A stretch of 64,000 nt of DNA from Taiwanofungus camphoratus (GCA_003999685.1 CP021232.1:930001-994000); one strand, 5' to 3'; shown: positions 10,371 to 21,919, counted from the stretch's first letter. Notes: generated by a model from the letters alone, not told the origin. Program-made: numbers and translations.

Positions 10371-12549
10371 GCGTGGTCTGTGCGTGCTTGCAGCTATCAT
10401 TTCTGTGGCTGTACGTATCCCTGCTTCGGCATTCACCCGGCCTCCTGTGACGCTCCTCTGCACGTACGGCGTGTTGAAAGCATACATTGAGTTTCCCTAC
10501 CTGATCGCGGCTGGAACGTCTCTCACGCATTCTTGATGCGGTTGCGAAAAAATATGACCCAGATGTTAATTTATCACTAATTGTATTTTGTGGCTTCGTC
10601 CTCGAAAACCTTACACTCTGGTAATCCTACCCTTGCAATGGGATGTATATTGTGTTCGTCCGCTTCCACGCTGACGCCATGTGCAGCTCACGACGGTCAA
10701 GGCACTCCCCTCCTTTGATGACGCAAGCTCGTCCGTCGCGTGCATCTGTATCGCAGCTGCGACACGTCGTCGTGAGAGTGCCCTGTTCATGTATGCGTGA
10801 CGCCAAGGTGTGCCTCATTGATCGTTCTGCCGAATCGAGTGGAGAACGTGGTATCCTTACACAGAATCCGGTAGGCGACCTCGCTCGATGCTGCCCCTCG
10901 CTATCGGCACCTAGTCCTCTGGTGCCCCTAACTGCACGTCTGTCGAACCAAGTTGTGCTGGCGACGAAGCGCACCGACGTCCTGCAACTGCGCCGGCGCA
11001 CGCACGTCCCCGCTTGCTTCCTCGGGAGAGGAAGAGTCAGCGGCGGGGGCCCGGGCTCGGGCTTTCGGAGACGGCGACGCAGGCACATCCAGGACGCGCT
11101 CCCTGCAACAACGCACGAGCGCTCTCCCGCCTCCACCCAGCTCGGGTGGCCCCCCTTCCTCTCCTCTCACGTGTTGCATCCCACGACACCCCGCGCGCCT
11201 CCAGTCTCTTTGCAGCCGGAAATGCTGGTCAGGCTATGGTGATCTGTGGCCGTGCGTGAAGACCCACGGTACATCCGGAGTATCCACCCGTCGAAATCCC
11301 GTACCGATCCCCGCGCCCGTACCGCGCGGTGTGGTAGGGAATGGTGTCACTACGCGAGGTGACACGCCGGGACCCTGTCTCGTTCTTTTCTTCTTGTATG
11401 ACTCTTCTTTCACTCGTAATGCAGAATTCACTCGTCATTTCTAGACACCCGCAACTCTACACAGCGTACGAAGCAAGAACGGATGATGAGGTTGGCATTT
11501 AGTGCTGACGAGACGCAGAAATGGAGACGGTTGACAGTATGTCTTACCGGTGACCCGGGCCCCCGCGTTTCCTTCGCCATGATTCAGTGTTAACCTCTTC
11601 CTATTAGATTACACTACCACAGCATAATCAGCCTGAGTCCCTCCCCCTCAGTCGAACCCGATCCGTGTAGCTTCCACGGCTTGTTCGTACAAAAGGCGTA
11701 CTCGCAAACCCGTTTTTTCTTCCCTCTCCAACTCTCCGGATCGAATCCGAGTTTTTTCTCGCGAGGTCGCGCGGACGCGCAGGGAGGGAGCTGCTGTGCA
11801 CACCAGATGTGGAGCCTACGCCAGTCACAATCGACAATTTCTACGCAGCATATATGTTCTACCTCCCGACACACACTCTCTCCTGGCCAGTCTTGTGCCA
11901 TTATCATCGACGACCGTCAGCGGGCAACTGCCGTCAGGGTTACTTCCCCTCCCACAGCGGACTCACACACAATTCGAGGGGTCAATGACACGCAGGGGCA
12001 ACGCTGCATCGAAACGATCGAGCGCCGGCGGGGGGTGCTGCTCGCTCCGGAATATGAACGCGCCCTCTGTTCAACTCCACGTGCACCTCGCGGGGAGGGG
12101 CGCGCGCGTGGGGCGCTCGGGATGTAGTACGCGCAGGTGGCGTCCCGACGCGGGCACGGGCCCATTGTGCGCAGATTCGCCACTTGGTGGATACCGGACG
12201 TGCGAGCACAAGCGGGCGACCGCGCGTGAGAGGATCTCCGGGACCCGTTCGAATGAAAATGTACGTGTATGGCGGGCGGTGCGAACGCGACGCGACACGC
12301 CGCGCGCGCGTGAGCAGCAAAGACGTCGCATTAAGAGGTCCAGCGCGAAGGTCCAGCAGAGCAAGTACACAGGAGCAGTAACGACATCGCTCCCGTCAAA
12401 TCCGAATCCGAATCCAACCCAAATCAACACCGCCACGCAACTTGCTTCCCTCCCCTCCCCCGCACCCTCCTCCCCAACTCCAACCCCCATTCCCTTCCCC
12501 TCACGCGTTTTTTGACGGCGAGGTCTCACCCCCCTGCGCGCCACGCGGC
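10371..12549. other. Long GC-rich gap without a supported gene
   Basis: About 2.2 kb separates the MYND gene and ferritin-like copy B, which are convergent. Several open frames of 100-200 codons exist on both strands (for example 10643-11242 and 10627-11136). They overlap each other and are rich in Arg, Ser and Pro, as expected from GC-rich non-coding DNA. A short AATCCG-type simple repeat lies at about 12396-12426, followed by a C-rich tract to ~12500. I support no gene here. Confidence 0.4.
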
Positions 12550-13822
12550 TCACGCCCCCGCGCGCGCACGCGAGCCGAACGGGAAGCTGAACACGGCCAG
12601 CCCGCTCACCATCGTCGCGTCCGTCGCGGGCAGCGCGCTCGCGTTGCTCACCACGCCCGCATACACCGTCCCGCGCAGGCCCGCCGGCACCGTCGTCGTC
12701 CCGTTCAGCGTCCCGTTCAGCGTCCCGCCCGCGCCCGTCTCCGCGACGGGCGTGTACGTGACGTTCATGCCGCTGTACCACGCCATGTACGTCGCGCCCG
12801 CGACCGGCGGCGCGGCGGACGCGTCGTACGACACCCGGATGGTCGACCCGGCGGGCGGCGCGGCGGTGTCGGAGACGGTGAGCGCGGGGAAGGTCTGCAC
12901 GGGCAGGGCGGGGTTCGAGGAGGGGCACGACCCGGGGACGATAAAGCCGACTGCGGGGCGCGCCAGGCGCCAGGGCGGGAAACCGGCCGTCAGCGTCAGC
13001 ACGCGGACACGGGGCGGGGCGGGGAGGCAGGGGCGAAATGGGGGTACGCACCCGCGAGGGACCACGCGCCGCTGAACGCGAGCGCAGGCTCGTACGGCCC
13101 GTCCCACGGCTGGTGCTTGAGCACCGCCGAGTCGACCCACCCCGCCTGGCGTGCCTCGACGTGCGAGATGGACTGTGCGCGGGGTGTCCGCGGAGACGAG
13201 CGGCCGTGGAGAGAGGTGCACGTCAGCAAGCCGTCCACGCGCGCCCGGCGGTAGTGAAGGCACTCACCAGCGCGCTCTCGAGCACGTCCTTGCTGTCCAC
13301 GTAGCGCGCGGCGCCCATGTACGCTGCGGCCCCGACGCCCTCGAGCGTCTGCGAGAGCGCGGCCCACGAGTGCACGTCTGTGTACGGGCTGTGGGCGATG
13401 TCAGCATCAGGAAGATCAGGGAGGGAGAGTGGGAGCGAGCGGGCGAGGCTGCTTTGCGTGTCCGCACCCACGACCACTCACTAGGAATAGTTGCACGGCT
13501 GGACGGCCTGTGCGCCGAGCTGGCCGGTGAGGAACGCGACGTGGTCGGCCTCGTGGTCGCGGATCTGGGCGAAGCGGCCGCGCACCCACGGCGGGTAGCC
13601 CGCCTCGAGGAACGCGAGGTCGTCGAACTGCTCGAGCCCGCGGACGTAGAAGGTGTGCTCGATGTGCTCGAGCGAGAGCGCGTATTGCATGATGGAGGTG
13701 TCTGGGGGGGGGCGTCAGCGGGACACGGAGAGGGGTGGGAGGGGGGGCGCACCAGTGACAGGGGCCGGCGCGGGGGCGGCGCGAACGAGCGCGGCGAGGA
13801 GGACAGGCGCGAGCGCGAACAT
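12550..13822 (-). CDS. Ferritin-like (Rds1-type) secreted protein, copy B
   Basis: Exons 13822-13753, 13701-13482, 13388-13268, 13172-13052 and 12950-12550 give 310 residues. The start is set by a short signal peptide (MFALAPVLLAALVRAAPA). The ferritin-like core repeats the pattern of copy A: IMQYALSLEHIEHTFY, PPWVRGRFAQI-x-DHEADHVAFL, CNYSYPYTD, EGVGAAAYMGAARY and LKHQPWDGPYEPALAF. The tail contains IRVSYDASAAPP, then TYMAWYSGMNVTYTP. Exons 2, 3 and 4 are 220, 121 and 121 bases, exactly as in copy A, with the same intron phases. The two proteins differ widely in sequence, so the duplication is not recent. Extracellular or wall-associated action is expected from the signal peptide. Iron binding is plausible from the E-x2-H-type residues but unproven. 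Confidence 0.88.
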
Positions 13823-13937
13823 GGTACGATGCAATTCAGATGTAGGTGCAGCGCTTGCGTGTGCAAAACGAGCAATCGGTGGGTCGCAGGGAGGATGCGG
13901 GTGGACCGACGGGGTGGGATGGGGCACGCGGTGTTCG

Positions 13938-13944
13938 CTTTATA
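13938..13944 (-). promoter_or_regulatory. TATA box of ferritin-like copy B
   Basis: TATAAAG on the minus strand lies 116-122 bases before the ATG at 13822, matching the spacing of the TATA-like element of copy A. Confidence 0.55.
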
Positions 13945-14704
13945 CCTGCGCGGGCGGACGGCAGGGCCAGCGTGACATGTACATGACACACACACGGTCG
14001 AAGCGCGAGGAGCGAGCCGGGGCACATCGCCTTCGCACCCAAGTATTCGGCACCGTTCGATGTTCGAGTGGGCGGCGCGTCACAGCTCACGGCCGCGTGC
14101 CGGCGCAGTGGAGGCCGAGGGGCCCGGGCATCTGGGCGAGAGATGCGCTCACAGCAGCAGAAGCAGTGGAAGCAGAAGTAGCGCATCTGGGCTGCCATTG
14201 GACGAGGATCCCCGCACGCTGATTCGCCGGGCTCGCCGTAACGCGCGACAGAGCCGGGCGGTTGTGCGGACGCGCGGTGGCAGGGCACGAGCGAATCGCA
14301 GTCCTCCATCAGCATTCCTCGTTCCAACGGGCAAGACGATCCATTCCCTGTCCACCGCCGCGCCTTCTCTTCTCTTCCTCTCCGTCTTCGGCGCCTCTTG
14401 CGGGCCGTGGCCTGTCACCTGCGCCGTGCGCCGTGCTTCCCCTGTCGGTCGGTGTCACGGTCAGCAGAGTACATCCAAGCTGACGACACACACCGTATGA
14501 CGCACTTGCGCGGTCCGCGTGCGGATGAACCTTGGTGCATCCTAGCGCAGATTCTAGCCAGGGCTGCACCCCAGCCTAAAGTAAGTGCCTCCGCGTCACA
14601 GTCTGCAGAGCGCTTCTGCCAATACAGTCGGGGAGGGTGCGAGGCCAATCGCCCGTGACTCGGGGTTTACCATTTATCTGATAAGATGTAATACGACGCT
14701 ACAT

Positions 14705-14722
14705 CATCTAATCTAATCTAAT
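14705..14722 (+). repeat. Short TCTAA tandem repeat
   Basis: Three consecutive TCTAA units follow a hairpin-like ATGTA...TACAT stretch. It is a simple microsatellite with no evident function. Confidence 0.5.
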
Positions 14723-15290
14723 CCTGCTATGGACGCCAATCAGTCCTGCGGCCGCCGTCATAGCATCCTTGCCCATCTCTGGCACCAGAGCGAGCAGCTG
14801 AGCGGCATGCAGGCCTTACACTGCCTTTCGTTGAGCGCGTCGCCGCGGACTGGAAGAGCGCTTGCGCAAGTCCACAGCTCAATCGCCCCCAATGCCGCGA
14901 GTGGCGAGTCAAAGTCGAAACGGGGTCGCCGTCGCGCGTGGGAGCCATCGCGGACGCACGACCCCATTGGCCCTCTCGCTCTCGCTCAGACTCCCATCAT
15001 CAGCAGCCTCTCTCACGCGCGCGCTGGTCGGACTTGGCACTCACACTCGCGCTCGGGAGCAGTGCTCGAACAGCGGCTCGGATTGGACTAGTGATTTCTG
15101 ACACACGCCGGGGCACCCACCGAGCAGCACCGGCCAGGTCGAGCGCTGGGCTTTCGGATGTTGGACGTTGGATCCGGGCGCGTCTGGTGTCTGCCCCGCG
15201 CGTCGTTCGTTCCCCCTCCCACGGCATTACACACGCGCGCCAGCTCTCCTCCGAAGTACACTCGACTCCCTCTTAACCCATACCTCTCAA

Positions 15291-15420
15291 AACCCATACT
15301 CCCTTTAGACCCATAGGTTTCTCGATCCACCAAGTTGGTCCGCTCGGTGTGGTAGTCCTCACCACAACGCATACTCCCTGATAACCCATAGCTCGTGGCG
15401 TCCACCAAGGGGGTACGGGT
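15291..15420 (+). repeat. Diverged direct repeat, period about 75 bases
   Basis: The stretch beginning AACCCATACTCCCT at 15291 recurs as AACGCATACTCCCT at 15366. In both copies it is followed by ACCCATAG and then CCACCAAG plus GGT at similar spacing. A partial third start (AACCCATACC) lies at about 15275. The units are ~75 bases apart and clearly diverged. No open frame or known element accounts for them. Confidence 0.5.
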
Positions 15421-16660
15421 TGAGGGGGAGTTGACTGTACCGCGCCGCACTTCGCTCTCCGTGCGACACATGGCCCGGGAGACGTCATCCCGGCGTGCAT
15501 CCGTCAGCGAGGGAGCCGTGGGGCCCGAGCCCGCGCTGTCGACGCGTGCTGCGCCGCGCGCCGGAGCCAGACTCAGACGCAGTGTCTCTGCGTCTGCCGG
15601 TCCATCGGGGCGTCAAGCTTCAAGGTTCATCGATCACGAATCACGGATCATGATGCAGATGGAGCCCCGCTCGTGCTGACGCACCGCCCAAACGCGTGCA
15701 CCTCGCCGCCCGTGGTCCACGGCACACCCGGCACTGCGGCGCGCACGCGCGATGGCCGATTCACTGGCGCCTCTCGAGTCTGCGGGCTCCCTGGGCTCTG
15801 CCTCGCATCATGCATCGTGTTTAATAAATGTAATCGGCCGAGTCGGCACGCGCACTAGCATCGTGGACTCTGGAGACGGGCGGACCACTGCGGGCGAGGG
15901 CGAGGGGCGGCCGCGCGCGATGGAGGGGATTGCGCTTGGGTGACGCCGCCTCTTGTGTGATGCTCCCGCGTTGAGTAGTAGCGAGGATGACCGGACACGA
16001 CGGCCGTCGGGTGGACAGCAGCACGCAAAGTGGCAGTGGGCCAATCTGGACATCAATCTCCGGCGGGTCTCAACAACACCAGTGTTGGGGGCGATCTACT
16101 CGTCAGACGACGTGTGCATGGTGGTTCTCTCGGAGAGCGGGAGCAGAGGATACTTGTCCAATCAGGAGTTCGGGGACTCAAGCGTGGGCCGCTCCCGCCT
16201 GATTTGCACATCAACCAGCATATATGGATAATCCTCGTGCGTGGATAATGTCCAGGCCAGAAAGGAGGGGCTCAGGCTGCTAAGAGTGACCTACTTAACA
16301 CACACCATGACTGTGCGAGATGGGCGTGCACAGAGACACAGCTGGATCAATAGCCTTCTGTGAATGCGAATGTCTGTGCGAATTCAAATCCCCTTTCAAT
16401 TGAGTTGATCTGTAGTTATCGTGTGAGCACCTCTCGTCGGCGAGCCATGAGTATCGGTTGTATAGAATGTAAATTGCCAGAGATGCGGCGATTACGAGTG
16501 AGAGAGAAACAAGACCATGCTGATTCCTGAACGGGAATTTCACGCATGCGAATTCCCACGGGTCTTTTCGACTTTGGCCCTTCTGCACTGAGCACTGGCA
16601 GCAGGTTCATTCTGCAGGCTTGTTCCTCTTCCTCTACCTCCTCCCCCTCCTCTTCCAACA

Positions 16661-17764
16661 ATGTCCATGAGCCATGCTCTGTCGGCTTCTCGTGTCGGCG
16701 GTATGCGATGTCGACGGACACCGTCAGGTTCGCGCGGGCCCTTTTGCTACGAAACCTATCTGACAAGAAACACTCCAGGATTGAGGACACCGCAGCTGCG
16801 CTCGTTCTCTGCTGTCCGACCGTTTCCCGGGCCTTCACCACCCTCACCATACCGCCGCGCCCTGTTTCGACCGCAGAAATCAGCGCGCCCCGCCTCGTCT
16901 TTGGCACCGGTCCCCCCCGGGTCGGCGCAGGAGGAACACCTGAACAGGCTTTTCCCGCCACTCCAGTTCCCCCCCGAGCTCGCCGCGCGGATACTGACAC
17001 ACGGGAGCCACCCCGACGCCGCTCAGCGCCACAACGCGCGCTTGAGCTTCATAGGTGCGTCCGGCCGCCATGCCCCCCCCCTCCCTCCTCCCTCCCCCCT
17101 TCCCCCCCTCCCCCTCCCCCGCGCGCGCAGCCCATCTGACAGCGCACGCCCGTCCCCCGTGCGCGCACCCAGGCAGGCGCGTCCTCCAGTCGTACCTCCT
17201 GCTCTTCCTGCACGCGTCCCCCGCGCTCCGCCCCGCGCACGCCTACGACCTCGTCGCCGCGCGCGCGCTGAACACCTACGTCCTCGGCGAGCACGTCGCG
17301 CCGCGCTGGTCGCTCGGCACGGTCGTCAAGTGGTCGCCCGCGCGCCCGGCGCCCCTCGCGGCGGCGGCCGGCCGCGGGGCGCGGATGAGCGAGGAGCAGG
17401 AGCAGGAGCACGCGGGCATCCTCGCGCGCCTGGGCCGGGACACCTCGCGGAGCGTCGGGCTGTTCAAGGTGCAGGGAACGACGGTAGAGGCTGTCGTCGG
17501 AGGCGTGTTCCACCAGTTTGTGCGTTCTTCTTCCTGTTCTGTTCTGTTCTGCTTGGAAAACCTTTGTTGATTCGCACGTTGAATCTCCTGCCTGACCTGC
17601 AGGGCGGGTCGGTCGCACACCGCTTATTCCACACGCGGGTCCTCCCACACATCCTGCTACCGGGGTCACCAGATGGTCTCCATGATGCGTTCCATGAGAG
17701 TGCTCTCGCCATTTGTAGCCAGATGGGCGGTCTCGACGGTGCCCTAGTCGTGCCTCAGGAGTAG
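16661..17764 (+). CDS. MRPL3: Mitochondrial ribosomal large-subunit protein mL44 (RNase III-like)
   Basis: Exons 16661-17054, 17173-17519 and 17603-17764 encode 300 residues. After a basic, Ser/Arg-rich N-terminus that fits a mitochondrial targeting signal, the protein reads FPPELAARILTHGSH, then NARLSFIGRRVLQSYLLLFLH. This is the hallmark of the RNase III-like domain of mL44 (yeast MrpL3). The RNase III catalytic acidic residues are not evident, as usual in this ribosomal branch. mL44 sits in the mitochondrial large subunit near the exit tunnel and contacts rRNA through a dsRNA-binding-like region. The first intron (118 bases) is unusually long for this window and almost pure pyrimidine for ~60 bases. 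The 5' flank is shared with the long gap upstream. The start chosen is the first ATG giving a basic presequence; an internal start remains possible. Confidence 0.85.
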   Translation: MSMSHALSASRVGGMRCRRTPSGSRGPFCYETYLTRNTPGLRTPQLRSFSAVRPFPGPSPPSPYRRALFRPQKSARPASSLAPVPPGSAQEEHLNRLFPPLQFPPELAARILTHGSHPDAAQRHNARLSFIGASGRHAPPLPPPSPLPPLPLPRARSPSDSARPSPVRAPRQARPPVVPPALPARVPRAPPRARLRPRRRARAEHLRPRRARRAALVARHGRQVVARAPGAPRGGGRPRGADERGAGAGARGHPRAPGPGHLAERRAVQGAGNDGRGCRRRRVPPVCAFFFLFCSVLLGKPLLIRTLNLLPDLQGGSVAHRLFHTRVLPHILLPGSPDGLHDAFHESALAICSQMGGLDGALVVPQE

Positions 17765-18269
17765 ACCCAAGCTGCGGCAGTGCTCTGGAAAATTTATTAC
17801 TTAGTAGTATAATGTCAGTAAAGTCCATGTTCTGTCGTCTTTGGTGCGTAGCTGATGTTGCTATGATCTTACCTTGCAGATGTCAAGTACATATAACGTC
17901 ATGAACACCTACTGCATGGATAACAGTCGCAACATGATTGCCTGTCGAACTCGGTGACGCGGAATCCGGATGCAGCATTCCGTCAGTTGATACGCGTCCT
18001 TCGTACCTATTTCGTAGTGTGGTTGAATAGACTTCCCAAGAGCGCACGATTTTGAATAAGCCATTGCATACACATTTTAAAACGGAACCAATATTGACAT
18101 GGTCTCAGAAAAGGAGAGCACATAACAGCAAAGCAGTGCGCCATAACAGTGACACACGAATACACGGAGCAGTCTTACAAAACAGCAAAGCACAGCATAG
18201 AAGAGAGCAACGACAGACGATCCGTACAAATACACTACCTACGCGGGGGCGCACCGGCCTTCCATTCAC
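17765..18269. other. Convergent 3' region, no gene seen
   Basis: This lies between the stops of mL44 (+) and the Zn2Cys6 regulator (-). It is AT-richer than the flanks and has no supported open frame. It presumably holds both 3' UTRs. Confidence 0.5.
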
Positions 18270-21200
18270 TCAGCGCCGCCCGAAGCCCGGGTGCTGGGAC
18301 ACGGGCGTCGGCAATTCCTGCTGCATGAACGACGTCCACGTCTCCTGCAGGCTGTACGCGCCGGGGCGCACGGGCAGGATGGCCGGCGGGGGCATCATCT
18401 GGTGCTGCTGGCTCTGGGTGAAGCTCTCGCGGCGGCTCTGGCTCTGACTGCGGCTGCCGCTCTCGGCGTGCTGGTACGCGGGCCCAGCGAGGTGGCGGTA
18501 CTCGGGCGACGTGCCGGGGAATACGGCCTCGCCTCCACCGGGGGGCACTTGCCAGAGCTCCGAATGCGCCGGGGGGTGCGTCTGGTAGCCGTGGTCGGCG
18601 GCGCCCTGGGGAGGCACGGGCACGCCGTAGTTGTAGTACTGAGGCTCAGACACTGTACCCGGGTCCACCGCACCGTACACGGGCATCTGCGGCAGGTGTT
18701 CGCCCGCATGTTGCACCGGGATAGGGACGGGCACGAGCTCGGACGCCTGCTGGAAATGCATCGCCGCCGGCGGGGGCGCGAGCGCGTCCTGTTCCTGCAT
18801 GGCGTACCACGCGTCGTACTGCGGCTGCGGCGGGTACTGCGCCGCCTGCTGCGCGCCGAGGTAGTACGCGTTGATGCTGCTGATCTGGGCGTCCAGCGCG
18901 CCCTGGAACGCGCGCATCTCGTCCGCGAGCACAGGGTGCACCGAGCTGCCGTACGACTCGAGGCTCGGGAACGTCTCCAGCGGCCCCACACCCGCGCCCG
19001 ACTGCGAGTCCGGCGGCGTCGGCGCAGCGGGCCCGGGCCCTGGCGCAGCGCGGCGACGCGAGATGGAGCGCGGGCGCGGCGGCTTGTTCGACTTGGTGGC
19101 GACAGTGCGCGTGCGGCCGCTGAAGATGGAGAGTTCGTCATCCTGCGCGTCGGCCGCCGCGCGCGGCGTGAAGATGTCGCGGCGGGGCGGCTGGCCCTGC
19201 GTGTGCGCCCTGTAGGCCTTGTCGTGCAGGCGCCTGACGATCGGCTGGGAGGAGAGGAAGGGGGCGGACGCGTCAGCCACAGCCACAGCGGAGAGCGGAG
19301 AGCGGCTGCGGTACGGCACGTACGAGGAACTTGACGGCGCGTCCGCCGTGCTCCGCAGCCTTCTCAAACAGGTCGCACGCGAGGCGCAGCTCGCCGAGCG
19401 CCGCCTGCGCCGTCTTGGTGGTGCGCCCGTGCGTGACGACGGATGCGAGCATGACCTGCGGGGGGGAAGTTAGCAGGCCGCCGGGAGCGCAAGCAGGGGC
19501 GTCACCGAGGAGGAGAACGCGTGCGTCCACAGCACCCAGAAGCGCGCGATCTGCACGGGGAAGAGCGTGAACTGCTCGCGGACGGTGCTGAGGAGCGCGC
19601 ACGCGCTGCGGTACCCCGCGAGGAAGGACGGCGCGTACTGGCTGCGCAGCGGGTCCGTCGGGTGGTCCGCGAGCGCCTGCGCAAAGAAGCAGCGGTGCAC
19701 GTAGAGCAGGGCTGGAGGCCCGCCCGACGACGGACCACGTCAGCTGCGCTGTCTATGGTCAACGAGGAAACGACGGACTGAGGTGCAAGTAGTTAATGGG
19801 CATGAAGTGCGACATGGTCTGGCTGAGGCCCGTGCCCTTGGGCGGCGCGCCCAGCGCATACTGCGGCAGCGGCATGTCGCGGAGCTTGCGGTCGAGTTCG
19901 AGGATAACGGTGTACTTTGGAGCGCGCGAGGTGAGCGTGCCCTGGACGACCTCCGCGAGGCACTCCCGCCCCCAGCGCGCCTTCCAGGAGGGGACTGTGC
20001 CGCACAGTGAGCAACGAGCCGTTGCGCGACACAGAGAATGTGGGCTTACAGCTAGGCTGGACGCTGCCGTCCTCCGCGATGGTCTGGTCCGGGTCGCCGG
20101 GGAGCTCGGTGTCGACGAAGGGCATCGAGAATGTGGGCAGTCTGCCGGTGGCGAGGGCCTGTGTGCGCGCAGGTGAGCGGCGGGCGCGGCTGTGTGTGCG
20201 CGGGAGCGGCGGGGACGCACCTGCCAGCAATCTGTGATGAAGAGCTCCCAGAAGAGCGCCCTCCGTTTCTGCACCTCGGCGGGAGAGAGCTTCCACCGTG
20301 CGCAGTCCCGGTCTGCGAACGGCACGGGTGAGAATCGTGCAGGATGACGAGTGAAGATCGTCAACTTACGGAGGCCGACCTGCGAAAGGGACGTGTGTCA
20401 AGTGAGGGCGCGTGACGCGAGACCGACGGACGTTACTTACACTTTGCGCGAGCTTCGAGCTCAGGCCCATGAGCGCCCAGGTGCTCTCGATGCTGTGCTC
20501 GTCGGCGACGAGGCCCTGATGCGATGCGCCGCGTCTGGTCAGCACGGGAGGCGGTGCATCAGGGGGAAGGACAGCATACGTGATAGATGCCCATGAGGCT
20601 CAGCGTCTGCACCGTCGCGACGCTAGGCGGGCGCTCGAGCACGGGCTCGGCGTTGAGCGCCGCGCGTGCGAGCCTGAAGTACCTGTCGGCCTCGGTGTTG
20701 TGCGGTGCGGGGAGGAGGTCGGCGTCGGTGAGCGCGCCGAAGCAGAAGACGACGAGCAGGAGCGCGAGGTCGTGCGATGACTGCGAGGGCGCGTCGGCGC
20801 GCGCTGGGGATGGCGCCGCGAGGTTGAACGCCGCGGCGGAGCTGGTGAGGGCGTTTGGGTCGGGGCGGCCAGCCTCTGCGTCTCTGTAGGCGACGGCCTC
20901 GTCGTAGAAGAGGGGAAGGACCTCCTCGACGAGCTGGCGGCGTGTGACGGCGCCGAAGAACCAGGGCGCCTGTTCGAGGTAGAGGTCGCAGAGGCGCGCG
21001 GCGCGCGGCCAGGGCGGGAGGAAGTCGGCGACCATGTCCATGAGCTGCTCCGGCGGGACCTCGGACGGGGCAGACGGGAAGGCCGTGGTGAAGCGAGTGA
21101 TAATGTGGGGCAGCCGCGAGCGGGGACTGGATGGCCGGTGGGGGACCAGCGCCGGAGAGGGAGGGTCCTCGTTCTGTCATCGCGCACGGTGAAATGTTGG

Positions 21201-21919
21201 CGCCACCGGTGTGAGAGGGTGGGTGGACTTACGAGCAGCAGACTCTGCGTGCAGAGGAGGATGGTTGGTCAGACAGCCAGAATGGGAATAAGAAGAACCC
21301 ACCTCTGATCCCGCCGACCGTCCGTAAAACGTCGCGCCGCCATCGTCTCTGACAGCGAGCGTGCCAAACGCATCGATGTACTGTGATTCCTCCGTCTCTG
21401 CCTCATGCTGCCCCTCCTGCTCGCCCTCACCCTCGCCCTCGCCATCAACGTCGCCGAGACGGTGGATGGCAGAGTGCAGCTCGAGCCCAGACTTGATTTT
21501 GAGGAGATCACTGCTCAGCAGCGGGTGCGACTCGCGGGTGACGCTGGACTGCAGGATGGCGAGGGCGTCTTCGAGCTGTCGGATGCGGTCGCTCATCTCT
21601 GCAATCTTGCGGTGCAGCCGGTCCGTGTCTGCGAGGATGAACCTGCCTCTTCCCGTATCAACACGCCACGGCCAGTGGCCATCCGCGCACAACCCAGCAC
21701 GCACCTCGTTCCCTGGCCCGTGGTGAGGCTCCCGTTGGGGCAGATGGACGAGCAGCCGCGACGCTTGCACGACGAGCACGGTACGGTCTTGTCACACTTG
21801 AGCTTGAGACGGCGGCATTCTGCGCAAGATATGGCACCTCTTGCGCGCTTGAACTCCTGCTCCTGTGCCCTTGCCGTCCGCTCCTTGTCGTCTGGTCGCA
21901 GGCGCGCGGTCTGGGGCAT
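18270..21919 (-). CDS. Zn2Cys6 fungal transcription factor (Fungal_trans domain)
   Basis: The start at 21919 leads within 35 residues to a binuclear zinc cluster, CAECRRLKLKC, then PCSSCKRRGCSSIC, which binds DNA as a gene regulator. The next exon (TRFILADTDRLHRKIAEMSDRI) forms a coiled-coil linker used for dimerisation. The middle homology region PF04082 follows: DFLPPWPRAARLCDLYLE, LSLMGIYH, then STWALMGLSSKLAQSVGLHRD and RRALFWELFITDCWQ. The C-terminal ~300 residues are Pro/Gln/Tyr-rich, as in activation domains, and end at 18270. I count about eleven introns. Two exons are tiny and in frame: a 12-base exon at 21233-21244 (SLLL) and a 10-base exon at 20370-20379 (VGL plus one base). Both restore family-conserved sequence. 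Target genes cannot be inferred from neighbours. Confidence 0.87.

Larger units (their letters stand above)
13945..16660. other. Long GC-rich gap without a supported gene
   Basis: About 2.7 kb lies between divergent genes (ferritin-like copy B on - and mL44 on +). Open frames are short, overlapping and low in hydrophobic-core patterning, with no domain or splice chain. Visible structure is limited to a TCTAA simple repeat near 14705-14720 and an imperfect direct repeat near 15291-15420. It is too long to be just two promoters, but I see no gene. Confidence 0.4.

Noticed and set aside
11739-11750. tRNA B-box-like sequence GGATCGAATCC
   Set aside because: No matching A-box, no acceptor stem and no anticodon arm could be drawn around it on either strand.
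12071-13051. 326-codon open frame on the - strand
   Set aside because: It overlaps ferritin-like exons 4-5 in another frame, is Arg-rich and has no domain. Typical shadow in GC-rich DNA.
18291-19334. 347-codon open frame on the + strand
   Set aside because: Antisense to the Pro/Gln-rich tail of the Zn2Cys6 regulator; composition is dominated by Arg, Leu and Val with no domain.
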